DNA of 64,000 bases from Gari tellinella (GCA_922989275.2 OV277864.1:67584158-67648157), one strand, 5' to 3'; shown: positions 51,757 through 63,470, numbered from the stretch's first letter. Notes: generated from the sequence alone by a model not told the origin. Numbers and translations: made by a program.

Positions 51757-51897
51757 CAATCATTTCAGCACCAATCCTATGGTGTTACTACTCATTAGAA
51801 TCGTCTCTTCAAGACGATTCTAATGAGTAGTGACACCATAGGGTTTAATGCAGAAATAAATATTTTAGTCTGTGAAATACTCCCCTTATCTGGAGCC
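51757..51897 (+). mobile_element. MITE family F, left end missing
   Basis: CATTTCAGCACCAATCC, complete hairpin, end CTCCCCTTATCTGGAGCC. Confidence 0.82.
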
Positions 51898-52255
51898 TTG
51901 TGCAAATACAATCACTGTTTTGCCAATTAAGTACAAATTAGAGTTTAAAATGCTTAAGAACAGAGAGATTTGATGGTACGCAATTATTATGCAGCTTGCA
52001 AATTAAGACATGAAAAACTATATCCTAAAATGTTCTGTAAAATCATTTTGTCAATTGTATTCATCGAGATAATTATAAAATCAATCTTTGCGTCATTCCA
52101 ATTTTCTGCTAAGCACTTTTTCACAGCACTGCAGTAGTGCAGTATATGATACAGAATCACTTTTACTGCAATTAGAGTTTTATTATATGCCTTCTTATGA
52201 TATCGAGCGTTAAAATACAAGAGTCTGTATCAGCCACATTGTATCAGCCACCTTG

Positions 52256-52453
52256 TACAGTCGAACTTCGATATCTCCAACTCGGTTAAATCGAACATAC
52301 CCGTATTTCAAAGTTAAAACGTGGCTGAGCCACGTTTTAACGTTTAAATATGGGTATGTTCGACTTAACCGAGCATGAAATAATGTAATTCATGTGTCGA
52401 ACTATCGGGTAGTTCGAGTTAAGGGAGTTCGAGATATCGAAGTTCGACTGTAT
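52256..52453. mobile_element. TA-flanked foldback element
   Basis: TA-CAGTCGAACTTCGATATC ... GATATCGAAGTTCGACTG-TA: perfect outer inverted repeats with a TA on each side. A second inner palindrome GAACATACCCGTATTTCAAAG / ACGTGGCTGAGCCACGT. TA duplication and CAGTCGAAC ends suggest a pogo/Tc1-mariner type origin. Confidence 0.85.
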
Positions 52454-52779
52454 TTTACTCCTACCTCGTTTTCAATTCCAGCGTGTCGTCAATTACGTAC
52501 ATGTAATAATTCTTGTTCTGCTTCAAATGACTAATGTTTCTGGATATAAAATGATTTAAACAACTTTTCACTTGTTTTTTGTGTGTATTTAAGGTTTATG
52601 ATAAACACATCACCAGTTCGCAGTGTGCTACAGTGTGTTGTATTCTGCTCTTAACGTTTTTGCCGGAAAAAGCGATCAGACTCGCGCCAAGGCACTTGTC
52701 AGATCGGCTATTTCCTCCAAAACGTCTCAAGCTGAATACATCACTCTGTGTCACATTGTCAGCTGGTAATGTGTATATA

Positions 52780-52920
52780 TTGCCATATGTTTGAAACGAA
52801 GTAGACCAAGATCAGACAGTTCCTGAAGGAGTTGTTTGATCAGGGTCTACACTGTCTTCTTACAGGACATGTCTGACATAAGTCTACATTTTCTGGGGAA
52901 AATTTCCCAGGATTCTTTTA
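52780..52920 (+). mobile_element. Family L fragment
   Basis: GTAGACCAAGATCAGACAGTTCCTGAAGGAGTTG hairpin and CTTCTTACAGGACATGTCTGACA, as in 16796-17000. Confidence 0.65.
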
Positions 52921-52967
52921 ACCCATTTAACCTATAGCTAGTGCACAATGTCATGTCTACTATTTAG

Positions 52968-53159
52968 AGCTTCAGATAAGGGGGGTATATCAAAAACTAA
53001 AATTATTATTTCTGCATTAAACCCTATGGTATGTGTCACTACTCATTAGAATCTTCTCTTTGAGACGATTCTAATGAGTAGTAACACCATAGGGTTTGGT
53101 GCAGAAATAAGTGAGAAAATGTTGGATTGGTTCAGTTTACTCCCTCTTATCTGGAGCTC
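52968..53159 (-). mobile_element. MITE family F copy
   Basis: GAGCTTCAGATAAGGGGGG to CTCCCTCTTATCTGGAGC. Hairpin nearly perfect except a TATG insertion in the left arm. Confidence 0.85.
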
Positions 53160-53213
53160 TGTTAATAGGAAACTTGATAATTATGTCCATTTGAAGTTTC
53201 AGGCATGAGTTAG

Positions 53214-53425
53214 TTAACTCTTTGCATGCTAGCGGCAGATACAATTGCCACAGTGATTACCTTTGCAAACAGTTTGGATCCAGATGAGACAGCGTCTCAT
53301 CAGGATCCAAACTGTTTGACACTCTGACACTGTTTTGAAAAGAAAATTAGAAAATTCTATTTTAAGAACATCAGCAGACGACAATTGTTGCAGATGAAAA
53401 AATTACCCAGCATGCAAAGAGTTAT
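53214..53425 (+). mobile_element. MITE family D copy, apex shortened
   Basis: TTAACTCTTTGCATGCTAGC to CCCAGCATGCAAAGAGTTA. Hairpin CCAGATGAGACAGCGTCTCATCAGG lacks the CGCG apex. Confidence 0.87.
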
Positions 53426-53674
53426 AAATGTCAATGTCCTATAATGGTATATCCAAGTTACAGTGTTTACTTCTATTAGTTCTTTCAAAACAAGTAACTT
53501 AATTATGTCTACTGAAAATGTCATCTGCAGCATTCTGAGATTGGCAGAGTCTTCATTCATTCACAGAAATTATTTACAGCTGCAACTGATCAGGATCAAA
53601 ACTGTTTGCTACTTGGATAGTATTTCTGAAAAAATCATTCAATAGTTATTATTTCATATGAAAATTGGAGAAAA

Positions 53675-53960
53675 TGACAATTTTAAAGTATTGATGACAA
53701 TTTTGAAGTAACGGGCAACTCAGGTGACAATTTTGAAGTACTGATGACAATTTTAAAGTTACTGGTGACAATTTCGAAGAACTGATGACAATTTTGAAGT
53801 TACCATACTCAGGTGACAATTTTGAAGTATTGATGACAATTTTGAAGTTACTGGTGACAAGGTTGATGACAATTTTGAAGTTAATGGTGACAATTTTAAA
53901 GTAATGATGACAATTTTAAAATTACTGGTGAGAAATTCTGATGACAATTTCGAGGTACTG
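53675..53960. repeat. Imperfect tandem repeat of about 20-22 bp
   Basis: TGATGACAATTTTGAAGTAC recurs about 12 times with small indels. Confidence 0.85.
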
Positions 53961-54892
53961 ATAAAATTTTTGAAGTCATTTGATTACACTTATTCAGAGC
54001 TCAGAGAGTTAAGCTATGTGCTGACTGAAGAACCACCTGCCCTGTTGTCTATAAGACTGTCTGACTGTCATGACAAGTCTATGACATATATCATCTGAAG
54101 CAGGTGGACTGTCCACCCAGGCTTCAGAAAAAGTTACAGTGAAACCTCAAGCATAGTTGACCCGGTGTCATATGGTTTTTATATTTCAATTTTGATAACT
54201 GTAACTTGCTTAAATGTCAAACAGTCAAATAAGCAATTCATCTCCATTGAATTGTAAATAAGTCAGATTACTGCTTAAAGAGACTCGCAACCAGATGGTG
54301 CATTAAAAATAGTAATTTGTAAATATGTGTCAAACGCTTATATAAATGGTATAGAATTAGTTTAGGATAAGAAATTCTGTTTAAAAAAAATGTATTTCAA
54401 CAAGAGGGCCATGGCCCTAAATTCGCTCACCTGAGGACATTGAAGTTTGTACCTAAGTTGACTGGGCAAGACAACATTTTAATATAGCTATAAATGGAGT
54501 TATCTTCCGGACAAGAAAACATGACAAAAGTGAATTTTGTTGCCAAGCTTATGACCCTTATCCATGACACATCCTCTTATCAAGCTATTTCCATTTCCGG
54601 TAAATGATAATTATTTCACTAGCGTCAGCAGAACTGGAGTTATTTTCCTGACAATAAAATATGACAAAGGGGAAAACAAAATATTGCTGCCCTTATGCAC
54701 TAGGCATTTTCTCTCATCAGTTTCTTTCCATACATAAAATTTCATTACAATAGCATCAGTAGACCTGGAGTTGTCTTCTTGACAAGAAAATATGACAAAG
54801 GGAAATAACTAAAAAAAACAATGATGTCAGAGTTATGGCCTTTGCAAATGGCACTTCCTCTCATTAGGCTCTTTCCAAATAGGCAATTTCAT

Positions 54893-55392
54893 TTTACCCA
54901 TTACCCCATAGCCTGCTTCTAGTTTTGAAAATAGGTGGCCACCTAAAGCAGGTTGAAAGTAAAGCAGAATGGGTCTTAATGCACACTTTGCTTTACTTTC
55001 AAACTGCTTTAAGCTACCATCTACTAGGATATAGAAACTTATTTCACATCTTACATTTTCATGACTGTTTAACCCTTTCCCCCATAGAAGCGCCTTTTAG
55101 CACATTCAGTTTATTCTTGCTCTAAAGAAAATAGTTCCAATTTATACATTCATAAATATGTATAATACAAAATATTTTCTATATTCTAGTAGATGATAGC
55201 TTAAAGCAGGCTGAAAGTAAAGCAGAATGCGCTTAAAGCGCATTCTGCTTTACTTTCAACCTGTTTTAAGTGGACACCTACATTCAATACTAGAGATATG
55301 CTATGGGGGAAAGGGTTAAAGGGGAATTATTTTCTTAAGTGGAGGAATAAATCAAAGGCCTAAAAATGCACATTTATGGGGTAATGGGTTAA
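54893..55392 (-). mobile_element. MITE A (inverted) split by MITE A
   Basis: The outer copy runs from TTTTACCCATTACCCCATAGCC and resumes at 55319 to GGGGTAATGGG-TTAA at 55389. The inner copy is 55069-55318, TTAA both ends, hairpin apex GCGCTTAAAGCGC. Confidence 0.87.
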
Positions 55393-55610
55393 CAAATGTC
55401 TGAACAAACGACTGAACCATTTCTAAACTTTAGCAGACAACATGTTCAGTTCTGTTGGCCTGATCACTGAGGTCAAATATTATGTAAGAGAACTGTAGCA
55501 GCAGCAGTCTGGGAGCTTACCCTTACCAGACTGAAATGATGTCTGCTAAATACCTTCTGTGTGTAAAAAATGTACATTTTTATTTTTTAGAAAATGTTAA
55601 GTTGGTAAAT

Positions 55611-55690
55611 GAGTGGCAAATAGTTTGGATCCAGATTAGATGCAGCATTATGTTGCATCTGATCTGGATCCAAACTGTTTGCAAATATTG
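55611..55690. repeat. Hairpin of D/M type
   Basis: GCAAATAGTTTGGATCCAGA, apex AGATGCAGCATTATGTTGCATCT, then the complement. Confidence 0.75.
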
Positions 55691-56768
55691 GGTATTTGCC
55701 CATAGTATATTAAGGGTAACTCAGGTAAATACAGTTCTGCCTAAATAAAAAATACTGTAAAACCTGCCTAGAGCAGCACTTAAACTGTGCAGGGTGGTGT
55801 CAAAAGTGACCCTAGGGATTTCATTTTAACAAACTATAGAGAGATCCACCAGGAGATTCTACTGTACAAATATCAAAGCTTAGGGCCTAGTAGTTTTGGG
55901 CAAGAAGATTTTTTAAAGATTTTTGCTTTTTTGCTTTTTCAAGCAGAGTTTGTGCTTTTTTTCATTTTTTTTGAACAACTTCTGTAGAGAAGCATCCAAG
56001 GAACATCATGAGCAGTTTGAACTCTCCCTACAATCGGCGGGTTTCAGAGGAGATGTCGTTTGAAGTAAAAGTGAACGGACAGACGGACAGACGGACAGAC
56101 GGACAGACGGACAGACGTACTACGGATGGTGAGCGGTCACAATAGCTCACCTTGAGCCTTTGGCTCAGGTGAGCTAATAAAAAAAAATATTGGTCTCTGG
56201 TGGGATTCGAACCCGGGGCCCGGCATTGGCGGACAGAAGGCAAAATAGGGGAAACCGCTTAGACCAATGGACCACGGAACTATCCGTTTATCTCGGATCG
56301 ATTTAACGTATTTCAATGTGTAGCGATCGAAAGTGCATACAACTTCACAATTCGGCTCGGGTTTATGTCCGAGCCCGTGTAGAGAAGCAACAACCACAAC
56401 TATACCGTCTACTAGTCGGTATAGAAAAACGATGGAAAATATCTAAAAATCTAAGATTCAGTGACGATTCTTGAGACTTTTTTTGGACTGATCATATTTT
56501 TTTAATGTCAGAAGCCAAATAATGCCACAAATTTGCTTTTATTTGAGTATTTTATTTTATTTTGACAAGTACACCATCCGGTTGCGAGTCCCTTTAAAGG
56601 AGGATTAATACAGAAAGCAAAGTCCTACAGTAGCTTGCTTTAAGCTGCCACTCGTGAATAACATTATCAATGATAGTCATTTGTGGCATTTAACTAAATA
56701 ACTACAGACAAATCTATATTAAACAACATTTCAATAAAATGCCCAATTGCTGTCTCTTAATCATATAC

Positions 56769-56865
56769 AGGTGGTTGCTAAATGCAGGATAAAAATAATG
56801 CAGAAAGCTCCTATAGGAGCTCCCTGAATTAATTTCTTTTTTTATGCATTTAGCAGTCACCTGTC
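56769..56865. mobile_element. Hairpin element H
   Basis: CAGGTGGTTGCTAAATGCAGG and its approximate complement enclose GCAGAAAGCTCCTATAGGAGCTCCCTG. A decayed relative lies at 57075-57165. Confidence 0.7.
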
Positions 56866-57271
56866 TTAGAAAATAAATTTCCTGTATATCTGAAAGATAC
56901 TAGTGCCTCTCAGGAGGAAAGGGTTAATTACAAGCAAAATGACCATGGGCACTCAAGAGTTATTGCCCTTTTATAGATATATGTTTTCCCTTTCTGGCCT
57001 TTAGGATATTGAGGTACATCTAAACTTGTATTAAGCGCTCATCCAATACAAGATTCAAGGGCAGATTTTCATACAGGTGTTTGCTTAAAATAGGAAATAA
57101 ATACTGCAGAAAACGCTAACAATAGCTTGTATTTTCAATTCCGCATTTAGCATCTCACCTGTCTTTGAACAATTAGTAAGTGGCTGCTTAATATAGGTTT
57201 GATTGTAGTTTGTGACTTGTTTAAGACTCTTGTCCTTCTAATCTTCTAATTAGCCTGAAATAACCTGGAAC

Positions 57272-57478
57272 TAACCCTTTACGAACTAAATTAACATCGG
57301 CTCAAAAGGTCATCTGTAGTTTTTCTGAAATTGTCACAATCTTTTTCTATATTTGTACAGATACACGTGATTGACAAACAGTTTGTACCCTGTTAAGAAA
57401 CTGTGTTTCTTGGAACCTGATCAGGGTCCAAACAGTTTATAAAGGTCAAGACGTCTTGATTTAGTCCTTAAAGGGTTA
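57272..57478. mobile_element. Single-copy inverted-repeat element
   Basis: CTAACCCTTTACGAACTAAATTAACATCGG to TTAGTCCTTAAAGGGTTATA, with hairpin arms ACAAACAGTTTGTACCCTG / CAGGGTCCAAACAGTTTATA. Only one copy seen. Confidence 0.6.
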
Positions 57479-57694
57479 TAACCCTTATCATGCTTAGCAC
57501 ACCATGGCTAATATTTGCAAACAGTTTGTATCCAGATCAGAAGCCGCGTTACGCGGCGTCTGATCTGGATATAAACTGTTTGTCGCTCATATTCAACTTT
57601 TCCTCATTTTCAAAACTAATTTAAAAAAAATTTGATTATTTTTGCAGATGACAAATTTGAAGCAGACGACACAATTCAGCAGGATAAGTGTTAA
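57477..57694 (+). mobile_element. MITE family M
   Basis: ATAACCCTTATCATGCTTAGC to CAGCAGGATAAGTG-TTAA. Hairpin AGATCAGAAGCCGCGTTACGCGGCGTCTGATCT. Confidence 0.75.
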
Positions 57695-57763
57695 TCTGTG
57701 TTAGAAATAGCCTGAAAACTTTCATCTATTGATTCTACAACTGTTGATCAGATTACTTCTTAG

Positions 57764-57981
57764 CAATAAGCTAGCACTGAAATCATGATAACTTTAATTT
57801 GCATTTAACAGCTTGGATCCTGATGAGACGCCGCATCATGCGGCGTCTCATCACGATCCAAACTGTATAAAACTTTGAACTTGTTTTGAAAAATTATTTT
57901 GAAAATTAATTTTTAGAACAGTAGCAGACAACAATAATTATTGTTGCAGACGAAAAATTTACCCAGCATGCAAAGAGTTAT
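57764..57981 (+). mobile_element. MITE family D copy
   Basis: CTAGCACTGAAATCATGATAAC at the left, hairpin GATGAGACGCCGCATCATGCGGCGTCTCATC, right end CCCAGCATGCAAAGAG. Confidence 0.82.
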
Positions 57982-58296
57982 AATGCCTTCAGATTTTCAC
58001 CGACATGCACTGTCACAACCTATGACACTTGTAGACAGCTTGGATCCAGGTTAGCTCTTTAAACACCACTTATTACATTTACAAACAGTATAGACCCAGA
58101 TCAGAGAGACAGGTAAATGTATCACAGCCTCTGACCGAACCAAAACTGTTTGACCCAAGTATCAACTTTTCTTCAATCAAAATTTTGAAATTTTGAAACT
58201 GACATGAGATTGCAAACAATTTTCACGGCTACAGCAGCAAATGTCTTTATTGTCTCAACATTTTGAATACAGGTAAATAATTGTTTTTTTTCTGAT

Positions 58297-58545
58297 CCTA
58301 TACTCCATAGATACATCTTTTTACCCATTTATTCATTTCTCCACTGAAGAAATTAGTTCCATTTTATAAAGTCAATAATATTCAAAATAAGAAATATTTC
58401 CTACATCCTACCATACCTCATAATGGTAAATTAAAATGGGCTGAAAGTAAAGCAGAATGCACCTTATGGCGCATTCCACTTTACTTCCAACCTGCTTTAA
58501 GCGGTCACCTGTCTTCAAAACTAGAAAGAGTCTATGGAGTTTTAA
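58297..58545 (+). mobile_element. MITE family A copy
   Basis: CCTATACTCCATAGATAC at the left; hairpin partly mismatched; right end GTCTATGGAG-TTTTAA, shared with the next copy. Confidence 0.78.
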
Positions 58546-58764
58546 CCCATTACCCCATAGACTGTTTCTAGTTTTGAGGAGAAGCAACCACTTAAAGCAG
58601 GCTGAAAGTTAAGCAGAATGTGCCCTGCTTTAAGCTTCCATCTGCTAGAATATGGAAAAAATTCTTATGCTACATATTCATGAATGTATATTGTGGAACT
58701 ATTTTCTTCAGTGTAATAATAAATCAAAGGTGTAAAAAGGCGTATTTATGGGGTAATGGGTTAA
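58542..58764 (-). mobile_element. MITE family A copy, inverted, apex deleted
   Basis: TTAACCCATTACCCCATAG to TATGGGGTAATGGG-TTAA at 58761. The hairpin reads GCAGAATGTGCCCTGCTTTAAG, missing most of the second arm. Confidence 0.83.
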
Positions 58765-59506
58765 AGGTGGTTTGGGTCTTTATCATATACGGAGTAACTC
58801 CAATGTCTGAGCAGGATTTCAAAATGGTTTTTTAATCAGAAGTATATTATTAAATGTTGCTCTATAAATATGCCTTTTTCAAGCATTTTTAGCAGATGGT
58901 AGTTTAAAGCAGGCTGAATATAGAGGTGAATGCACCTTAGGGGTGTACTTGTAATAGGTACAGTGTTTGTAAATGATGCATACAGGTGACACTGTAGGTG
59001 TTAAAAACACTAATGAGTCTTCATGAAAAACAAGAGAGCTGTCAGTTCCATTTAAAACAATATAATGCAACTTTGATTGTTCTCCACCAAAGCTAAAATA
59101 ACAAGTTGTTTTTTTCTTTCTCCAATGCAGGATGTTTTTCTTTCCCAAAATTTGAAACAGAAACAAAATGCAAATGTAATTGTACCTCCAGAAAATTCAA
59201 AACTATATGACAAACAGTGTTGACCTAGATCCTTTAGGAACCCTCTGTTCTGGGTCTACACTATTGGTAGTGTATGAACATACTCAAATTCATTCTGTAA
59301 TTTCACAGTAAGGGAATAATCAATAACACCAGCTAATGTCCTATGTAAGATATTAAATTAGAAATTCGATTATCACCTGTGACGAGGCCCTATGGTCATC
59401 ATCAGTGCCAGATTTATGATGCTACCAAACAGCCCAGCAATATAGTCACACTAGAGCTCCACTTATGTGGCTAGTATAATTTGACCACACATTAGTACCC
59501 ATTTCA

Positions 59507-59696
59507 GGGCTCCAGATAAGATGAAGTTTACTGAACAAAACCAACATTTTCCCCTTCATGATAGCACTAAATCCTATGGTGTAACTACTCATTAGAATCG
59601 TCTCGAAGAGACGATTCTAATGAGTAGTTACACCATAGGGTTTAATGCAGATATAAATATTTTAACCTTTGAAATACTCCCCTTATCTGGAGCCCT
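59507..59696 (+). mobile_element. MITE family F copy
   Basis: AGGGCTCCAGATAAGATG to CTTATCTGGAGCCCT. Perfect hairpin TGTAACTACTCATTAGAATCGTCTCGAAGAGACGATTC and its continuation. Confidence 0.88.
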
Positions 59697-59711
59697 TTAT
59701 AAGGAGCCCGG

Positions 59712-59808
59712 ATTCAGGGACACACAGGTACACACAGGTACACGGACAGGACGATCATCACTATATGCCTCTTACATCTATTGACGCAGAGCGCATAAAA
59801 AAGTAGTA
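59712..59808 (+). mobile_element. 3' end of an ATATGCC-type element
   Basis: ACACACAGGTACACGGACAGG then CACTATATGCCTCTTACATC and GCGCATAAAAAAG. Compare 33950-34017. Confidence 0.5.
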
Positions 59809-60094
59809 TCGAAATCTTTTGCAAACAGTTTGGATTCAGATATGGCCAGCAAAATGCGTTGTTAGATCAGAATCCAATCTGTTATACAGATGGATTTTCA
59901 TGCAAATGATGCTTTTAAGACACACAAGTCAAATTCCTAAATTTCAGCAGACGACATTTGGTGCAATTTCAAAGAATTTATGAAGGCCATATAAGGTTAT
60001 TGGTAATAATAAATCCAATCAGTAAAGTTCACACTATTGTCGTCCCTCAGGCAGTCAATGACACAGGCGTCTGTAGGTATTGCAAAACTTTTGT

Positions 60095-60337
60095 TTAACA
60101 CATTACCGCCTGAATATGCCTTTTTACGCCTCTAATTTATTCCTCCACTGAGGAAAATAGTTCAAATTTATAAGTCATGCATATCTATTGTAAGAAATAT
60201 TTTCTGTATCCTAGCAGACAGTAGCTTAAATCAGGTTGAAAGTAAAGCAGAATGTGCCTTCAGGCGCATTCTGCTTTACTTTCAGCCTGCTTTAAGTGGT
60301 CACCTGTCTTCAAAACAAGAAAAGGCTATGGGGTTAA
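60095..60337 (+). mobile_element. MITE family A copy
   Basis: TTAACACATTACCGCCTGAATATG to AAAGGCTATGGGG-TTAA. Hairpin apex GTGCCTTCAGGCGC. Confidence 0.87.
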
Positions 60338-60552
60338 CCCATTACCCTCTAAAAGTAAAGCAGAATGTTCCTTAAGGCACATTCTGCTTTACTTTCAGCC
60401 TGCTTTTAAGCTACCATCTGCTAGCTAGAATATAGAAAACATTTCTTGTTATACATACTTATTTATAACTGTATAAATTGAAACCATTTTCTTTCTTAAA
60501 TAGAGAAATAAGTTAAAGGCGTAAAAAGGTGTATTTATGGGGTAATGGGTAA
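60334..60552 (-). mobile_element. MITE family A copy, inverted, left part deleted
   Basis: TTAACCCATTACCCTCT joins directly to AAAAGTAAAGCAGAATG; the rest runs to TATGGGGTAATGGG. Shares TTAA with the previous copy. Confidence 0.82.
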
Positions 60553-60579
60553 GCTGCCACTCAAAATTACAGTACCAAA

Positions 60580-60672
60580 GACAGATGGTATTTTCATGCA
60601 GGACAAAAGTAATTCAGAAAGCTCCTATAGGAGCTTTCTGCATTTCTTTTGTCCTGCATTAAGAAGTAATCA
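60580..60672. mobile_element. Hairpin element H
   Basis: ATGCAGGACAAAAGTAATTCAG, apex AAAGCTCCTATAGGAGCTTT, then complement to TCCTGCATTAAG. Confidence 0.82.
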
Positions 60673-60744
60673 ACCTTTAAAGAATCTCTATTATTCTTCC
60701 CAATGAATGGCTGATGACCGCAGTAAAAATTCTTCAAGTTTTAA

Positions 60745-60892
60745 GGTTATGAGGCAGATAGGATGCTTTAAAAGCTAAATGAAAGTAAAGCAGAAAGCTC
60801 CAAAGAGCTTTCTGCTTTACTTTCATCTTGTTTTAAGCTTTCATACATCATTGTTTTACTTTTCAGTGGTCCTAATAGAGGAGTATTATGAC
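60745..60892. mobile_element. G-like hairpin element
   Basis: AAATGAAAGTAAAGCAGAAAGCTC CAAA GAGCTTTCTGCTTTACTTTCAT, then GTGGTCCTAATAGAGGAG as in G ends. Confidence 0.72.
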
Positions 60893-60996
60893 TGTGTTTT
60901 ATTTGATTCTAGCGACCAAGCTAGGACACATAGGCACCTGAAGGTCTTCTATTTGATTGTAACTACAACCCTCAAGTATCATCAGGAAAATTCTGA

Positions 60997-61200
60997 ACTA
61001 TTTGCATGCTAGCGGCAGATACATGTGCCAGTGATTACCTTTGCAAACAGTTTGGATCCTGATTAGACGTCGCGTAACGCGGCCTCTCATCAGGATCAAA
61101 ACTGTTTGACACTCTGACCCTGTTTTGAAAAGAAATTTTTAAAAATCTATTTTTAGAACAGTTGCAGACAGAAAAAAATACCCAGCATGCAAAGAGTTAA
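60997..61200 (+). mobile_element. MITE family D copy
   Basis: CTATTTGCATGCTAGCGGCAG to CCCAGCATGCAAAGAG-TTAA. Hairpin GATTAGACGTCGCGTAACGCGGCCTCTCATC. Confidence 0.85.
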
Positions 61201-61463
61201 CACTTCTGCCTCTTATAAATAACACTTTTCCTCATAGTTTCTTCACCATATAACAGGAAGTAATTTTCACCACAATTGTTTTATTCCTTACCATTCTAGA
61301 TCTACACAAACTGCTAATGTAGTGGTTCACCCAACTAAAAAAAATCTTATTTATATGTGGGACTATAAACCTTAGCAGCAACAACAACAACAATTGTTCA
61401 TGCACATGCTTCTTTCCAATGTGAGTGTATACACTGGCTGCCCATCTGGTTTGGTCTAAATTG

Positions 61464-61941
61464 TTAACCCTTTCCCTCATAGAAGCACTTTTCAACCCAT
61501 TTTATTTATTCTTCCACTGCAGAAAATAATTCACATTTATACAGTCATGAACATTTACCATAATATGTTAGCAGATGGTAGCTTAACCCTTTACCTCATA
61601 GCCGGTTTCTAGTTTTAAAGACAGGTGACCTCTTAAAGCAGGTTGAAAGTAAAGCAGAATGTGCCTTAAGGCACATTCTGCTTTACTTTCAGCCTGCTTT
61701 ATGCTAAAATCTGCAAGACTATATAAAATATTTGTAATTGTAATTGTTCATGAGGGTATAAACTGGAACTATTTTCTTCAGCGGAGGAATAAATTAAATA
61801 CGCCAAAAGTCGCTCCTATGGGGGAAAGGGAAAGGCTCCTATGGGGGAAAGGGGAAATGGCGCATTCTGCTTTACTTTCCGCCTGCTTTAAGTGGACACC
61901 TGTCTTCAAAACTAGAAACAGACTATGGGGTAAATGGTTAA
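61464..61941 (+). mobile_element. MITE A split by an inverted MITE A
   Basis: Outer copy from TTAACCCTTTCCCTCATAG to AGATGGTAGC at 61582, resuming at about 61855 (TGGCGCATTCTGC) to TTAA at 61938. Inner copy starts TTAACCCTTTACCTCATAGCC at 61583; its right end CTCCTATGGGGGAAAGGG is tandemly duplicated and the expected TTAA is lost. Confidence 0.83.
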
Positions 61942-61944
61942 GGT

Positions 61945-62690
61945 TATACTCTCCTTAACAGTAGTAACATTTCAGTCATATCACATCAGCTCTAAAATGA
62001 CCTTTTTGTGTTGATGGGCTGTAAAACACCATCCATTTATTCATTCACTCATATCACGATGTCCAGTTCATTACAGGTAGAGGAAGATCCCAGAAACCCA
62101 TAATTTATATATACTGCTTCAGGCCATTCACAAGGGCTGAACCATCAACCTTCCAGACCAGGATTCGAACCTCTGCCGTGAGGAGCTAAGTGATTGTCAG
62201 TCACAGTGACCTTGACCTGACTCTAACACTAAGGCCCCAGCTAATCAGGCTATGTGGGTTTTCCCTAGGCACTTTCGTTTCAGTCATTTGCTCCCGTAGA
62301 TCCTGGGACTTGATCGGGATTCAAACTGTTTATAATGGATATTATAACTTGTGTCCCAAATACAATGGATTAAACAGAAACTTTTCTTCAAATGAAAACG
62401 AAAAAGCAATATAAGAGTCAAATTGTTTTCTTCAGAAATATTGTTAGAACTATTCTCTTAGCAAACGCAGCTGACTCAGATGAATGTTGTGTTTGGTAAC
62501 AAAATAGTGATCAGGATCTACACTGTTGGTAACTTGACTTCATCATTGTATCCCGGGTAGATCTTAGTCTACCCTGTTTGAAATGTGCCAAAGCTGTAGT
62601 TGTCTCATCATGTTGCTCTTGTAAATTACATCTACCCTTACAATGCTGAAATTTTAATCAATTTTTACTCATCCATTGCCTGATTAAAGT
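61945..62690. other. Spacer with a possible tRNA-derived scrap
   Basis: CAGAGGTTCGAATCCTGG on the minus strand near 62160-62180 has a perfect B-box core but no recognisable tRNA around it. The rest is unassigned. Confidence 0.4.
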
Positions 62691-62740
62691 CCAGTTAAAG
62701 CTGAATTTTTAAGAATTTGCTGCAAAAATATACAAGCTAA

Positions 62741-62812
62741 TAACAAACAGAGTAGACCCAGATCTGAGGGCTCCTTCAGGAGCCCTCAGATCTGGATCTA
62801 TTCTGTTTGCAT
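62741..62812. mobile_element. AGGGCTCC-type hairpin
   Basis: ACAAACAGAGTAGACCCAGATC, apex TGAGGGCTCCTTCAGGAGCCCTCA, then complement. Surrounding B-like flanks are decayed. Confidence 0.72.
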
Positions 62813-63104
62813 CAGACATGTTTATATCTATTTGGTTCCAGCATTATAAAGGTTAGCCACCAAGTATAGTTTTATTCTCTTATAAATAAACAATCCTTCC
62901 TGAGGCATTTCAGAATTACACAGACACAATGGAAGCAAACACATTAACCTGCTCCCTACAACAAAACATGTATTTGAAGACCTTTTCCAGCCATACACCT
63001 AGGCACCGCTAAACATTAGAAGATCTCAAGATCAAAACTGTTTGATACTCACATTTAATTTCTGTCAAACAGTGGTTGAAAACAATACCTTACAACTCAA
63101 ACTC

Positions 63105-63470
63105 ACTTAACCCATTACTCCATTGCCTTTTTCTAATTTTGAACAAGAGGTCCATGCGGGCCTATATATCGCTCACATGGGAAATCCAAGACAAGGGTCA
63201 CATGATCCCTGGGGTGGAATCATTTTCACCCCAATGAAATATTTCAAAACTCTTGCTAGACTGCAAATGAAGTGTTCCATTCTGTCAAATATCTAAGCTC
63301 ATGAATTCGTCATTGGGGAAAAAACTATATTTAGCTAATGTGACCCAGATATTCAATGTACAGTCTGCTTTAAGATACTATCTGATAGGATATAGAAAAT
63401 ATTTCTTATTGTGCATATTCATGACTTTATAAAGGGATATATACTTTTTTCTTCGGTGGAGAATTAAATT
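63105..63470 (-). mobile_element. MITE A fragments split by a 5' HL fragment
   Basis: A left end to 63141 (TTAACCCATTACTCCATTGCC), then HL start AACAAGAGGTCCATGCGGGC and TCGCTCACATGGG, which runs to about 63358. A sequence resumes CAGTCTGCTTTAAGATACTA. Confidence 0.65.

Larger units (their letters stand above)
54399..56175 (+). mobile_element. HL element 3 carrying further insertions
   Basis: Starts AACAAGAGGGCCATGGCCCT and TTCGCTCACCTGAGG. Ends with the hairpin GCTCACCTTGAGCCTTTGGC TCAGGTGAGCTAA. An 8-bp GGACAGAC array lies at 56078-56118. MITE A copies occupy 54893-55392. Compared with the intact P copy, at most AA could be duplicated at the insertion. Confidence 0.8.
54275..56597 (-). mobile_element. 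Element P, copy 2, split by HL element 3
   Basis: P right half 54275-54398 (TTAAAGAGACTCGCAACCAGATGG to TGTATTTC) and left half 56176-56597 (ATAAAAAAAAATATTGG to CCGGTTGCGAGTCCCTTTAA). Orientation is opposite to the intact copy at 50415-50959, which supplies the empty site. The tRNA-like block lies at about 56183-56275 on the minus strand. Confidence 0.88.

Noticed and set aside
61232..61495. 87-codon open frame on the minus strand
   Set aside because: Includes a CAA/TTG microsatellite and the start of a MITE A; not exon-like.
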